A DNA stretch of 47,465 nucleotides from NCBI RefSeq assembly GCF_017916275.1, contig NZ_JAFMST010000008.1, forward strand, positions 258,985 through 306,449, read 5' to 3'. Each line of letters opens with the position of its first letter. Position 1 is the first letter of the stretch. Of the stretch, positions 35,116 through 43,379 are shown piece after piece. This DNA comes from Rubellimicrobium arenae. GTDB lineage: Bacteria; Pseudomonadota; Alphaproteobacteria; Rhodobacterales; Rhodobacteraceae. The notes below the pieces were generated by a model. The model saw only the letters and a program-made list of their open reading frames with translations, was not told where the DNA came from and made no database searches. Made by a program: the position numbers and the translations under genes.

Positions 35116-37167
35116 CGACCGGCGCAGCTCCTCCAGCCAGACGGTCGCGACCGAATCGGAGGGCGCGCGCCAGTCGCCCCGGGGCGACAGCGACCCGCCC
35201 GCCGAGACCTTGGGCCCGTTGGGCAGCGCCGAGCGCTTGAACTGGCTGGTGGTGAAGAAGCGCCACAGGAACGCTTCCATCCATTTGCGGATGGTGGCGA
35301 GGTCGTACTGCTTCTTGAGGCTGTCCGGGAACTCGTGCGGCCACAGTCCCGCGTTCACGTCGCGCCACGCATGCCAGGCCAGGAACGCCACCTTGGAGGG
35401 CGGCAGGCCGTAGCGCATGATGTGGAACAGGAAAAAGTCGTGCAGCTCATAGGGGCCGATCTTGTCCTCGGTGCTCTGCATCCCGGCCTCGTCATCCGCC
35501 GGGATCAGCTCGGGCGAGATGGTCGTGCCCAGGATCGCCTCCAGCACGGCGTCGGTCTCGGGGTCGAACTGGTTCGACCGCACGGCCCAGCGGATCAGGT
35601 ACTGGATCAGCGTCTTGGGGACGCCCGCGTTGACGGCGTAATGGCTCATCTGGTCGCCGACGCCATAAGTGCACCAGCCCAGCGCCAGCTCGGACAGGTC
35701 GCCGGTGCCGATGACGAAGCCATTCCGCTGGTTGGCGAGCCGGAACAGGTAGTCGGTCCGCAGCCCCGCCTGCACGTTCTCGAAGGTGATGTCGTACTGG
35801 GGCTTCCCCTCGGCAAAGGGGTGGCCCATGTCGGCCAGCATCTGCCGCGCGGCGGGCCGGATGTCGATCTCGGCCGCGGTGATGCCGAGGGCGCGCATCA
35901 GCTTCCAGGCGTTGGACTTGGTCGTCTCGCCGGTGGCGAAGCCCGGCATCGTGAAGCCCAGGATGGTGGAGCGCGGGATGTTCAGCCGGTCGCAGACCTT
36001 GGCCGCCACGATCAGCGCGTGGGTGGAATCGAGCCCGCCCGACACGCCGATGACCATGGTGGTGCCCGAGGTCGCCTCAAAGCGGCGGCGCAGCCCTTCG
36101 ACCTGGATGTTGAACGCCTCGTAGCAGTCCTGGTCGAGGTGGCTCGCCCGGTTCGGCACATAGGGAAAGCGCCGGATCTTGCGGATCAGGCCCTTGTCCT
36201 GGACATGCGGCTGGTGGTCGAAGGTCACCCGCCGGAACACCGCCCCGCTGCGGCGCGCATGCTCGGCGGCGTCGGCGAAGGTGCCGGTCCGCAGGCGTTC
36301 GTTCAGGATCCGCTGCGTGTCGATGTCCGCGATGCAGAGCCCGGGCTCCAGCGAGAACCGCTCCGACTCCGCCATCAGGTCGCCCAGTTCGTAGATCGCC
36401 CCCTGCCCGTCCCAGGCGAGGTCGGTCGTGCTCTCCCCCGGTCCGGCGGCCGAATAGGCGTAGGCGGCGAAGGCCCGGGCCGATTGCGCGCGGCAGAGCA
36501 TGTGCCGGTCGTCGGCCTTGCCGATGACGATGTTCGACGCCGACAGGTTGGTCAGGATCACCGCCCCCGCGAGCGCCGCCTCCGACGACGGCGGGATCGT
36601 CGCCCAGTAGTCCTCGCAGATCTCCACATGGAAGACGAAGCCGGGCAGGTCCGCGGCCTCGAAAAGGAGGTCCGACCCGAAGGGCGCGTCGCGTCCCGCC
36701 AGCCGGATGGTCTGGCCACGGATGTTGCGGCCATGCGCGAACCAGCGCTTCTCGTAGTATTCGCGGTAGTTGGGCAGGAAGGACTTGGGGACTACGCCCA
36801 GAATCGCGCCCCGCGCCACCACGACCGCGCAGTTGTAAAGCCGCCCCTCGTGCCGCAGCGGCGCGCCGATCAGCAGGACGGGCGACAGGTCGCGGCTGGC
36901 CTCCACGACGGCGGCGATGGCCTCCTCGACCGCGTCCAGCAGCGCCGTCTGCATGTGCAGGTCGTCGATGGCATAAGAGGAGACGCAAAGCTCCGGGTAG
37001 ACGACCAGATCGACGCCCGCCTCGTGGGCGCGCCGCGCCTCGGCAAGGATGGCGTCGCGGTTGAAGCCCACGTCGGCGGGGCGCACATGCGGCGTGCTGG
37101 ACGCGACCCGCACGAAACCATGGCGGTGCAGGGCGTAGAAGTGGTCGGGTCCCGTCCAGTCGTTCAC
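35101..37167 (-). CDS. nadE: Glutamine-dependent NAD+ synthetase
   Basis: The enzyme makes NAD+ from deamido-NAD, ATP and glutamine. The preferred start is GTG 37167 (NDWTGPDHFYALHRHGF follows), which overlaps the upstream pncC stop as GTGA, giving 688 residues. The N-terminal nitrilase-type glutaminase has the triad Glu in VVYPELCVSS, Lys in VVPKSFLPNYREYYEKRW and Cys in EICEDYWATIP. The synthetase domain has the ATP loop VIGVSGGLDSTHALIVA and later IGTGDLSELALGWCTYGVGD. The length fits the long NadE type of actinobacteria and some proteobacteria. Coupling to pncC suggests coordinated NAD recycling. The 3' end carries a short tandem repeat. Confidence 0.94.
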   Translation of the reverse strand: MNDWTGPDHFYALHRHGFVRVASSTPHVRPADVGFNRDAILAEARRAHEAGVDLVVYPELCVSSYAIDDLHMQTALLDAVEEAIAAVVEASRDLSPVLLIGAPLRHEGRLYNCAVVVARGAILGVVPKSFLPNYREYYEKRWFAHGRNIRGQTIRLAGRDAPFGSDLLFEAADLPGFVFHVEICEDYWATIPPSSEAALAGAVILTNLSASNIVIGKADDRHMLCRAQSARAFAAYAYSAAGPGESTTDLAWDGQGAIYELGDLMAESERFSLEPGLCIADIDTQRILNERLRTGTFADAAEHARRSGAVFRRVTFDHQPHVQDKGLIRKIRRFPYVPNRASHLDQDCYEAFNIQVEGLRRRFEATSGTTMVIGVSGGLDSTHALIVAAKVCDRLNIPRSTILGFTMPGFATGETTKSNAWKLMRALGITAAEIDIRPAARQMLADMGHPFAEGKPQYDITFENVQAGLRTDYLFRLANQRNGFVIGTGDLSELALGWCTYGVGDQMSHYAVNAGVPKTLIQYLIRWAVRSNQFDPETDAVLEAILGTTISPELIPADDEAGMQSTEDKIGPYELHDFFLFHIMRYGLPPSKVAFLAWHAWRDVNAGLWPHEFPDSLKKQYDLATIRKWMEAFLWRFFTTSQFKRSALPNGPKVSAGGSLSPRGDWRAPSDSVATVWLEELRRSVPEA

Positions 37168-37670
37168 GCCAGCATCTCCTCGATCATCTCCGTCGCGGTC
37201 ATCAGGCATTTCAGCCGAACGCCCCCTCGACCGATCGCACCATAATGCGCCTCGCGGTGGATGGTATCCCGTCCGCGCCGGGCGCAGGCAAAATGCACGA
37301 GGCCTTCCTCGGCCTCTTCGCCCGCCGGCCCGGCATAGCCGGTGATCGCCACGGCGATGTCGGCGGGGGAGTGCTCCAGCGCACCTTCGGCCATGGCGCG
37401 GGCCACCGGCTCGGAGACCGCCGTGTGTTCCTCCAGCATCTCGGGCGACACGCCCAGCATCTGGGTCTTGGCGTCCTCGGTGTAGACCACGAAGCCCCGT
37501 TCGAAGGCGTGCGAGCAGCCCTCCACATCCGTGAGCAGCGAGGCCAGAAGCCCGCCCGTGCAGCTTTCGGCGGTGGCCAAGGCAAGATCGGCGTCACAGG
37601 CTTTCTGGAGGATGCGCGTGATGGCGTCCTCGAGCGGCTTGGGGATGTCGCTCGACAGGGTCTCGGTCAT
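37164..37670 (-). CDS. pncC: CinA C-terminal-type nicotinamide-nucleotide amidase
   Basis: The 168-residue protein starts at ATG 37670 (MTETLSSDIPKPLED). It is the stand-alone CinA C-terminal domain. The nucleophile region is LALATAESCTGGLLASLLTD, followed by FERGFVVYTEDAKTQMLGV and the glycine-rich ITGYAGPAG. The usual GIAGP is GYAGP here. Such proteins (PncC) convert NMN to nicotinate mononucleotide and ammonia, feeding the deamido-NAD route. Its stop overlaps the start of nadE, whose enzyme performs the last step of the same route, so the pair makes metabolic sense. The molybdopterin-binding N-terminal half of full CinA is absent, as usual for this type. Confidence 0.9.
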   Translation of the reverse strand: MTETLSSDIPKPLEDAITRILQKACDADLALATAESCTGGLLASLLTDVEGCSHAFERGFVVYTEDAKTQMLGVSPEMLEEHTAVSEPVARAMAEGALEHSPADIAVAITGYAGPAGEEAEEGLVHFACARRGRDTIHREAHYGAIGRGGVRLKCLMTATEMIEEMLA

Positions 37671-37976
37671 TCTGATCTCATTCGGGTGGCTGTGGATCCA
37701 GGCGATGCAAACGGGGCAACGGCGTCGGCCCGGGCGGGTTCCGGGCCGACGGGCGGCAGCTGGCTCTCCGGCGTCGGACGGGGCGGCGCCCGGACGCGTT
37801 GCCAGGCGGTCCGCACCCCTCCGAGCCCCCGGTGGGCACGCCGTGAAAACCGGCAAAGGCCGGGATATCCGGCGTGATCGACCGGCCAAGGGAAAGAAGA
37901 TGGGGCGGGACTCTTGCCTGATCCACAGGAATCCTAACGTATTCCGCAGCATGACCCGGCCTGGAGGAGCAACAGG
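37671..37976. other. Divergent intergenic region pncC / DUF2934
   Basis: About 306 bp with no gene. A GGAAT-N8-ATTCC dyad at 37928-37945 lies about 32 bp upstream of the DUF2934 start, next to CTAACGT. It could be part of a promoter or operator. GGAGGAG precedes the DUF2934 ATG. Confidence 0.4.
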
Positions 37977-38357
37977 ATGACGAGCAAGAGCGACGAAGAC
38001 ATTCGCAGGCGCGCCTACGAGCTTTGGGAGAAGGAAGGCCGCCCGCACGGCCGGCACGAGGAGCATTGGCGGCAAGCCCTGGAACACGGTGGCGACGGCG
38101 CGGACACGGGCCAGGCGCCCGACGCCATGCCCGAGGCGGTCTCTCCTGAGGCCACGCCCGCACCCGCCCGCAAGACCCGGAGCCGCTCGGCCAAGTCGGC
38201 TGGGCCCGCCGAGGAAGCCGCAGCGCCCGCGCCGTCCGAAGCGCCCGCGCCCGAGACCAAGAGGCGGGCCCGCCGCACCACGCCCGAGACCGGTGGCGAG
38301 GCCCCGATCCGCCCCGCCGCCCGGCCGCGCAAGCCGCGCAGCACTCCGGCCCAGTGA
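37977..38357 (+). CDS. DUF2934 protein with basic Ala/Pro-rich tail
   Basis: The 126-residue protein starts at ATG 37977 with GGAGGAGC seven bases upstream. The first 35 residues are the DUF2934 motif (EDIRRRAYELWEKEGRPHG then EEHWRQAL). The remaining 80 residues are low-complexity Ala, Pro, Arg and Lys (PARKTRSRSAKSA, KRRARRT, RPRKPRS), similar in composition to histone H1 tails. No membrane segment or signal is present. DUF2934 has no established function; DNA or RNA binding through the tail is a guess. It is a single-gene unit convergent with the mutarotase-like gene. Confidence 0.85.
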   Translation: MTSKSDEDIRRRAYELWEKEGRPHGRHEEHWRQALEHGGDGADTGQAPDAMPEAVSPEATPAPARKTRSRSAKSAGPAEEAAAPAPSEAPAPETKRRARRTTPETGGEAPIRPAARPRKPRSTPAQ

Positions 38358-38388
38358 GGTGCGGCCCCGCCGAACCGGCACGGGACGG

Positions 38389-38727
38389 TCAGGGGGCGAA
38401 GAAGATCCGTTCCATCACTGTCCAGCTGTCATGGCCGGGCAGCGGGATCTGCATGGGATCGCACAAGGCATGCCATTCGACGTTGCGGGGGTCGGCCGCC
38501 AGGCGAGCCGTGTCGCCCTCGTGGTCCGTTCCAGCATATTCGTAGTAGGCGAACTCGTAGAGTTGCCCGTCCGGCATGACCTGGACGAAGATGTTGAAGT
38601 TCCGGATGTTGCAGGCGGCCAGCAGGTCGCGGATGCCCGGGCCGTCATGAAGGCGGCGGTAGTCGGCCAGGCAGTCCGGCCTGAGTCCCACAACCATGCC
38701 AAAGCGTAGAACCGTGTCTCCCGTCAT
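38389..38727 (-). CDS. L-rhamnose mutarotase-like protein
   Basis: The 112-residue protein starts at ATG 38727 (MTGDTVLRFGMVVGL). It matches the RhaM/L-rhamnose mutarotase family: RFGMVVGLRPDCLADYRRLHDG, CNIRNFNIFVQ, LYEFAYYEYAG and a C-terminal WHALCDPMQIPL. Family members interconvert anomers of L-rhamnose or L-fucose. No rhamnose catabolic genes are nearby, so the sugar is uncertain. Its nearest plausible partners are the sugar transporter and dehydrogenases at 41-47 kb. It lies 97 bp downstream of the bestrophin gene, same strand. Confidence 0.83.
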   Translation of the reverse strand: MTGDTVLRFGMVVGLRPDCLADYRRLHDGPGIRDLLAACNIRNFNIFVQVMPDGQLYEFAYYEYAGTDHEGDTARLAADPRNVEWHALCDPMQIPLPGHDSWTVMERIFFAP

Positions 38728-38824
38728 GCCCTGATGTTCCGTCCCGCAAGTGGCCAGGCTTCGTCCGACATTCGCCTGCGCGTCGCGGGCTGGCAACGGC
38801 TTCCTGCGCCGGCTACCCCGACGG

Positions 38825-39715
38825 TCAGGCGAGGTGATAGCCCTGCGGGAGGATCGGGGATGGCGCCTCGCGGCCCATGTGCGGCGCCAGGCTGATCTCG
38901 GCCGCGCGGCAGATCGCATCCAGCGGCAGCGCGTTGACGTTGTCGCCGAAGGGCTGGCTCAACTCCTCGGAAACCTCCGCGAGGCCGAGGAACACATACG
39001 CCGCGATGCCCACGAAGAGCGGCGTCAGCCATCCTGCAGGGCCGATCAGCGCAAGCGGAAGCAGCACGCAGTACAGGTAGGTCGTCCGGTAGATCAGCAG
39101 CGAATAGACATAAGGCAGCGGCGTTCCCGCGATCCGTTCGCAGCCGGCCTGCTGGAGCGCGAAGCTCCCCAGCCGGGCGCTGAGCGTCCGCGCCCCGAAG
39201 CCGTCGATCGTCCCCCGCCCCAGCGCCTCGGCCATGAGCTCGCCCAGGCGGTCGAGCGCGGCATCGGGCGGATGCGGTGCGTCCAGGAAGAGGGCGATGT
39301 CACCGTCGGCCGCCAGCTGGCCAGCCCGGCGCCGCAAGCTGGCACGGTGGAGATGGATGAAGGTCAGCGCCAGTTCGAGCATCCTGAGGCGCAGGCCGTC
39401 GTCCGCCACGAAGATCCGGACCTCCCGCGCAAAGGCGCGCATGTCGGCCAGAAGTCCGCCCCAGAGCCGCCGCGCCTCCCACCACCGGTCATAGGCGGCG
39501 TTGTTGCGGAACCCAAGGAACAGCGACAGCGCGATGCCGAACACGGTGAAGGGCGTGGCGTCCACCTGCGGCAGGCCACCATAGGCGTCCTCCACCCAGA
39601 CCAGGGCGGCCGCGATGACGATCAGCGAGATCAGCGGCCGGGCGATGTGCGGCAACACCGACCCTCGCATCGCGAAGATGATGTCGAGCATGCGCGGCTT
39701 GTTTCGGATGATCAT
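38825..39715 (-). CDS. Bestrophin-type (UPF0187) anion channel
   Basis: The 296-residue membrane protein starts at ATG 39715 (MIIRNKPRMLDIIFAMRGSVL). Characteristic bestrophin features are TPFTVFGIALSLFLGFRNNAAYDRWWEARRLWG in the first third, SLLIYRTTYLYCVLLPLALI, and the late FLGLAEVSEELSQPFGDNVNALPLD. About four transmembrane helices are expected, with a large cytosolic part in a pentameric channel. Bacterial homologues conduct ions, either anions or in one case sodium; selectivity here is unknown. On the same strand, 115 bp downstream of rarD. Confidence 0.9.
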   Translation of the reverse strand: MIIRNKPRMLDIIFAMRGSVLPHIARPLISLIVIAAALVWVEDAYGGLPQVDATPFTVFGIALSLFLGFRNNAAYDRWWEARRLWGGLLADMRAFAREVRIFVADDGLRLRMLELALTFIHLHRASLRRRAGQLAADGDIALFLDAPHPPDAALDRLGELMAEALGRGTIDGFGARTLSARLGSFALQQAGCERIAGTPLPYVYSLLIYRTTYLYCVLLPLALIGPAGWLTPLFVGIAAYVFLGLAEVSEELSQPFGDNVNALPLDAICRAAEISLAPHMGREAPSPILPQGYHLA

Positions 39716-39830
39716 GCAGGCGCTCCTTGCGGAAGGGGCGGGACAGGGAGGGTCAGGGGCGACACCTCGTCCGGGGCGCCCCCGCGGCACGGGCAAGGCC
39801 CAAGCCGGACGGCGCACGATCCCGCATGGA

Positions 39831-40757
39831 TCAGCGGGCGTCCAGGGCCGCAGGCCCGGCCGCGCCGTTCCGCTCCCGCCGCGACTGCCGCAGCAGGGAG
39901 ACGGTGTAGATGATCAGGCTGGCCCAGATCATGGGGAAGGCGATCATGCGCGCGCGTCCGAACTCCTCGCCAAACAGAAGGACGGCGGTCATGGCGATCA
40001 TCGTCGGCGCGATGTACTGCAGGATGCCGATGGTGGACAGGCGGAGCAGCTTGGCCCCGTTCGCGTAAAGGATCAACGGAACCGCCGTGACCACCCCGCA
40101 GCCGAGCAGGAGCCATGTGCTGCCGGCATCGCCGGTCAGGAAATGGCTGCGCCCCGTCGCGCCGAGATAGCCCAGGTAGAGCAGCGCCGGCGCGAGAAGG
40201 AGGAGCACCTCGAGGAAGAAGCCCTGGTTCGGTCCGATCGGCAGCCATTTCTTCAGAAAGGCGTAGGCGCCCCAGGTCAGCGTGAGGCCCAGGGCCACGA
40301 CTGGCAGGCGCCCCGTTTCCCAGGTCAGCACCGCCACCGCTGCCGCGGCCAGCCCGATGGCCACCCATTGCGCCGGGCTCAGTCGTTCGCGCAGGAGCAT
40401 GGCCCCGAGAAAGATGCTGAACAGCGGGTTGATGTAGTAGCCCAGCGCCGCATCGAGCGCATGACCGGCTCCGATGGCCCAGACATAGATCCCCCAGTTG
40501 ACCGAGATGAGCGTGGCCGTCACCGCGGCCATGCCGAGCATCCGGGGCGACTGCATCGCGCGCCTGAGATCCGCCGTGCGGCCCGTGGCCCACAGCACCA
40601 GCCCGGCGATGGGGATCGACCAGATGACCCGGTGCGCGATGACCTCGGACGGGGGAATATGCGCCAGGGCCTTCATGTAGATCGGCAGGACGCCCCAGAC
40701 GATGTAGACCGTCGTCGCCAGGATGAGGCCCTTGGGGCTGTCTTCGCTGCTGTTCAT
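39831..40757 (-). CDS. rarD: RarD-type EamA transporter
   Basis: The 308-residue membrane protein has ten hydrophobic segments and two EamA repeats. RarD hallmarks are GLILATTVYIVWGVLPIYMKAL, PPSEVIAHRVIWSIP, SVNWGIYVWAI, ALGYYINPLFSIFLGAMLLRERL and LSTIGILQYIAPTMIAM. The name comes from a chloramphenicol-sensitivity phenotype; the substrate is unknown. The ATG at 40757 is preceded by GGGAGA. A 17-bp perfect palindrome lies just upstream of that site and may control it. Confidence 0.92.
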   Translation of the reverse strand: MNSSEDSPKGLILATTVYIVWGVLPIYMKALAHIPPSEVIAHRVIWSIPIAGLVLWATGRTADLRRAMQSPRMLGMAAVTATLISVNWGIYVWAIGAGHALDAALGYYINPLFSIFLGAMLLRERLSPAQWVAIGLAAAAVAVLTWETGRLPVVALGLTLTWGAYAFLKKWLPIGPNQGFFLEVLLLLAPALLYLGYLGATGRSHFLTGDAGSTWLLLGCGVVTAVPLILYANGAKLLRLSTIGILQYIAPTMIAMTAVLLFGEEFGRARMIAFPMIWASLIIYTVSLLRQSRRERNGAAGPAALDAR

Positions 40758-41062
40758 CGGGATCTCCCGTTCGCCACCGTCACGGTGGCCAGCCGGTATC
40801 GCAAGCCGCCGCAGGGCGCCATCCCAATCCGGGCGGCCGCGGCGCAGGGCGTTCGGGACCGGCGCTCCGGCTCATCCTGTGACGGGGCTGGCCCATCGGC
40901 TGTCCGGCCTTCCGTTCGGAGCGCATGGACGTCGGGACCGCGGCCGTCCGGCGTGGTCACGATCGGGACGGCTCTTCGTGCGAAGGGCCGCCGACGCCTC
41001 GGCGCCGGCGGCCCCATGCAGGACCAGGTCTTGGAAGGAGGCCGATGCCCCCTTCCAAAGCG
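40758..41062. other. Gap between rarD and the SDR gene, with rarD palindrome
   Basis: About 305 bp without a gene. GCCACCGT-C-ACGGTGGC at 40773-40789 is a perfect palindrome 16 bp upstream of the rarD start. It may be an operator, or as RNA a 7-bp hairpin next to the ribosome-binding site. A second hairpin after the SDR stop is listed separately. Confidence 0.5.
41031..41058 (-). terminator. Hairpin at the end of the sugar-uptake operon
   Basis: TTGGAAGG (41031-41038) and CCTTCCAA (41051-41058) form an 8-bp stem with a 12-nt loop, starting 5 nt after the SDR stop on the minus strand. There is no T-tract, so this is a probable rather than certain terminator or mRNA 3'-end stabiliser. Confidence 0.5.
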
Positions 41063-41845
41063 TCACCAGCAGCAGAAGCCGCCATCCACGAGCAGGTCTA
41101 CGCCCGTGCAGTAGGAGGAGGCCTGGCTTGCCAGGAACACCGCCGGGCCGACCATCTCCTGCACGCTGGCCATGCGCTGCATCGGGGTCTGGCTTTCGAA
41201 CTCGCGGGTCTGGTGGACCATCTCGGGGCGCGTGTTCATCGGCGTGGCCGTGTAGCCGGGGCTGATCGAGTTCACGCGGATGTTGCGGTCCACCCACTCC
41301 ATGGCCAGGCTCTTGGACATGTGGATCACGCCCGCCTTCGAGGCGTTGTAATGGGCCTGCATCAGGCCGCGGTTCACGATCACGCCCGACATCGAGGCGA
41401 TGTTGATGATCGATCCGCCGCCGTTGCGGATCATGGCCCGCGCCTCCGCCTGGCAGGACAGGAAGACGCCCTTCAGGTTGATGTCCATGAGCGTCTGGTA
41501 CTGGTCGACGCCCATCTCCTCGGCCGGATTGGCGTTGGCGATGCCGGCGGCGTTCAGCGCGATTGACAGCGGGCCCAGCTGGGACTCGGTCTCGGCGACG
41601 GCGCGGTTCATCGCCTCGGGGTCGGTCACGTCGGCGGCGAGGCCGATGGCGCGGCGGCCCGTCGCGGCGATCATGTCCAGGGTGGCCTGGACGCCGCCGT
41701 CGGTGCGCCGGTCCAGGCAGGCCACGTCCGCGCCCATCTGCGCAAAGCCCAGGGCGATGCATTGGCCGATGCCGCTGCCCGCGCCGGTGACGATGGCCAC
41801 GCGGCCAGACAGGTCGAACATCCTCGGGGTGTCGAGGTCGATCAT
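41063..41845 (-). CDS. SDR-family dehydrogenase, probably polyol/sugar
   Basis: The 260-residue protein starts at ATG 41845; a GTG lies one codon earlier. The Rossmann motif is TGAGSGIG (20-27). NAAGIANANPA, the catalytic Ser in NIASMSG and the YxxxK in AHYNASKAGVIHMSKSLAMEW follow. The C-terminus VDGGFCCW is that of classical SDRs. NAD(P)-dependent oxidation of a polyol or sugar is the likely reaction, and D-threitol/arabitol-type dehydrogenases look closest by eye. It lies 25 bp after the ABC ATPase gene, last in the uptake operon, so it probably acts on the imported substrate. Confidence 0.88.
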   Translation of the reverse strand: MIDLDTPRMFDLSGRVAIVTGAGSGIGQCIALGFAQMGADVACLDRRTDGGVQATLDMIAATGRRAIGLAADVTDPEAMNRAVAETESQLGPLSIALNAAGIANANPAEEMGVDQYQTLMDINLKGVFLSCQAEARAMIRNGGGSIINIASMSGVIVNRGLMQAHYNASKAGVIHMSKSLAMEWVDRNIRVNSISPGYTATPMNTRPEMVHQTREFESQTPMQRMASVQEMVGPAVFLASQASSYCTGVDLLVDGGFCCW

Positions 41846-41870
41846 CACGAAAGGTCCTGTGTTGGGGGGA

Positions 41871-43361
41871 TCAGCTTGTCGCGAGTTCCATGACCCGGAC
41901 GTCGGTGGCCTCGGAGCGATCGAGGATGCCCGCCTGGTTGCCGTGGGACAGCACGAGGATGCGGTTCGAGACGCCCAGCACCTCCTCGAGGTCCGAGCTC
42001 ACGACGATCACGGCGACCCCCGAGGCGGCAAGCTCGACGATGATGTCGTAGATCGAGGAGCGGGCCCCCACGTCGATGCCGCGCGTCGGCTCGTCGAGCA
42101 CCACGACCCGTGGGTTCCGGGCCAGCCACTTGGCGATGACGACCTTCTGCTGGTTGCCCCCCGAAAGCGCCGAAGCCGGCTGCTCGGCGCGCCCCTTGAC
42201 GCCAAAGCGGCGGATCGAGGCGTCGGCGAAGGAAGCGAGGCCGCGGCCGGTGATCCAGCCCTTCGCCGCCACCCGGTCGGTGTTGGCGTAGCCCAGGTTC
42301 TCGCCGATGCTGTGCTCGACGATCAGGCCTTGGAGCTTGCGGTCTTCGGGGACCATCACGATCCCCCGGCTGATGGCGTCGGCCGGCGAGCGGAGCGCGA
42401 GCGGCTGCCCCCCGAGGCGGACCTCGCCGGAGGCGATCGGATCGGCGCCGGTGATCGCGCGGACGAGTTCGGTGCGCCCCGCGCCCATCAGGCCGGCGAT
42501 GCCGAGGATCTCCCCTTCGCGGACGTCGAAGCTCACGTTCCGGAAGGCGCCGTTCGCTCCGGTCAGGTTGCGCACCGACAGCATGACGCCGCCCTTCGGA
42601 GCGGGGATCGTCGGGAACATCCGCTCGAGGCTGCGGCCCACCATGGCCTCGACGACCTGCCGCACGGGCACGTCGCCACGGTCGAACTCGGCCACCTTCT
42701 GGCCGTCGCGCAGGACCACGATCCGGTTGGCGATGCGCCGGATCTCCTCGAGTCGGTGCGAGATGTAGATGATGCCGACGCCTTCGGACCGCAGCTTGTC
42801 GATCTGGGCGAACAGGAGGTCGGTCTCGGCCCCGCCCAGCGAGGCCGTGGGCTCGTCGAGGATCAGCACGCGGGCCTTGAGGGCCAGCGCCTTGGCGATC
42901 TCCACGAGCTGCTGCTGGGCGGTCGAGAGGCCCTCGACCTGCCGGGTGGCGGGAATCATCAGGCCCAGGCGCTGGAGCTGCTCCTCGGCCCGGCGCACCA
43001 TGGCAGCCCGGTCGATCTTGCCACCCTTCATGGGCCAGCGGCCGACGAAGACGTTCTCCGCAATGGTCAGGTGCGGCAGGAGCTTCAGCTCCTGGTGGAT
43101 GAGCGCCACGCCCGTGTCGATGGCCTGACGCGGGCTGGCGGGCGCATAGGGTTGCCCGTCGAGGGTCATGGCGCCGGTCGAAGGCTCCCGCGAGCCGGCG
43201 ATGATGCCGGACAGCGTGGATTTGCCGGCGCCATTCTCCCCAAGGAGTGCGATGACCTCGCCCGCCCGGATGTCCAGATCGACGCCTTGCAGGACTGTGA
43301 TGGTTCCGTAGGTCTTGCCGATGCCGCGAAGCGACAGGATCACCGGGTTGGTCGAGGTCAT
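41871..43361 (-). CDS. Sugar ABC transporter ATPase (RbsA/XylG type)
   Basis: The 496-residue protein contains two fused ATPase domains. Domain 1 has Walker [10 protein letters not shown] (41-49), signature LSTAQQQLVEIAKAL and Walker [14 protein letters not shown]. Domain 2 has degenerate GLMGAGRTEL, signature LSGGNQQKVVIAKWLA and VVVLDEPTRGIDVGA. This is the standard layout for ribose/xylose-type importers. The start is ATG 43361 (MTSTNPVILSLRGIGKTYG), 18 bp after the binding-protein gene. A second, non-identical ATPase of the same class serves the nucleoside importer at 23.3-24.8 kb. Confidence 0.93.
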   Translation of the reverse strand: MTSTNPVILSLRGIGKTYGTITVLQGVDLDIRAGEVIALLGENGAGKSTLSGIIAGSREPSTGAMTLDGQPYAPASPRQAIDTGVALIHQELKLLPHLTIAENVFVGRWPMKGGKIDRAAMVRRAEEQLQRLGLMIPATRQVEGLSTAQQQLVEIAKALALKARVLILDEPTASLGGAETDLLFAQIDKLRSEGVGIIYISHRLEEIRRIANRIVVLRDGQKVAEFDRGDVPVRQVVEAMVGRSLERMFPTIPAPKGGVMLSVRNLTGANGAFRNVSFDVREGEILGIAGLMGAGRTELVRAITGADPIASGEVRLGGQPLALRSPADAISRGIVMVPEDRKLQGLIVEHSIGENLGYANTDRVAAKGWITGRGLASFADASIRRFGVKGRAEQPASALSGGNQQKVVIAKWLARNPRVVVLDEPTRGIDVGARSSIYDIIVELAASGVAVIVVSSDLEEVLGVSNRILVLSHGNQAGILDRSEATDVRVMELATS

Positions 43362-43379
43362 CTCGGGCGCGCTCCTGGC

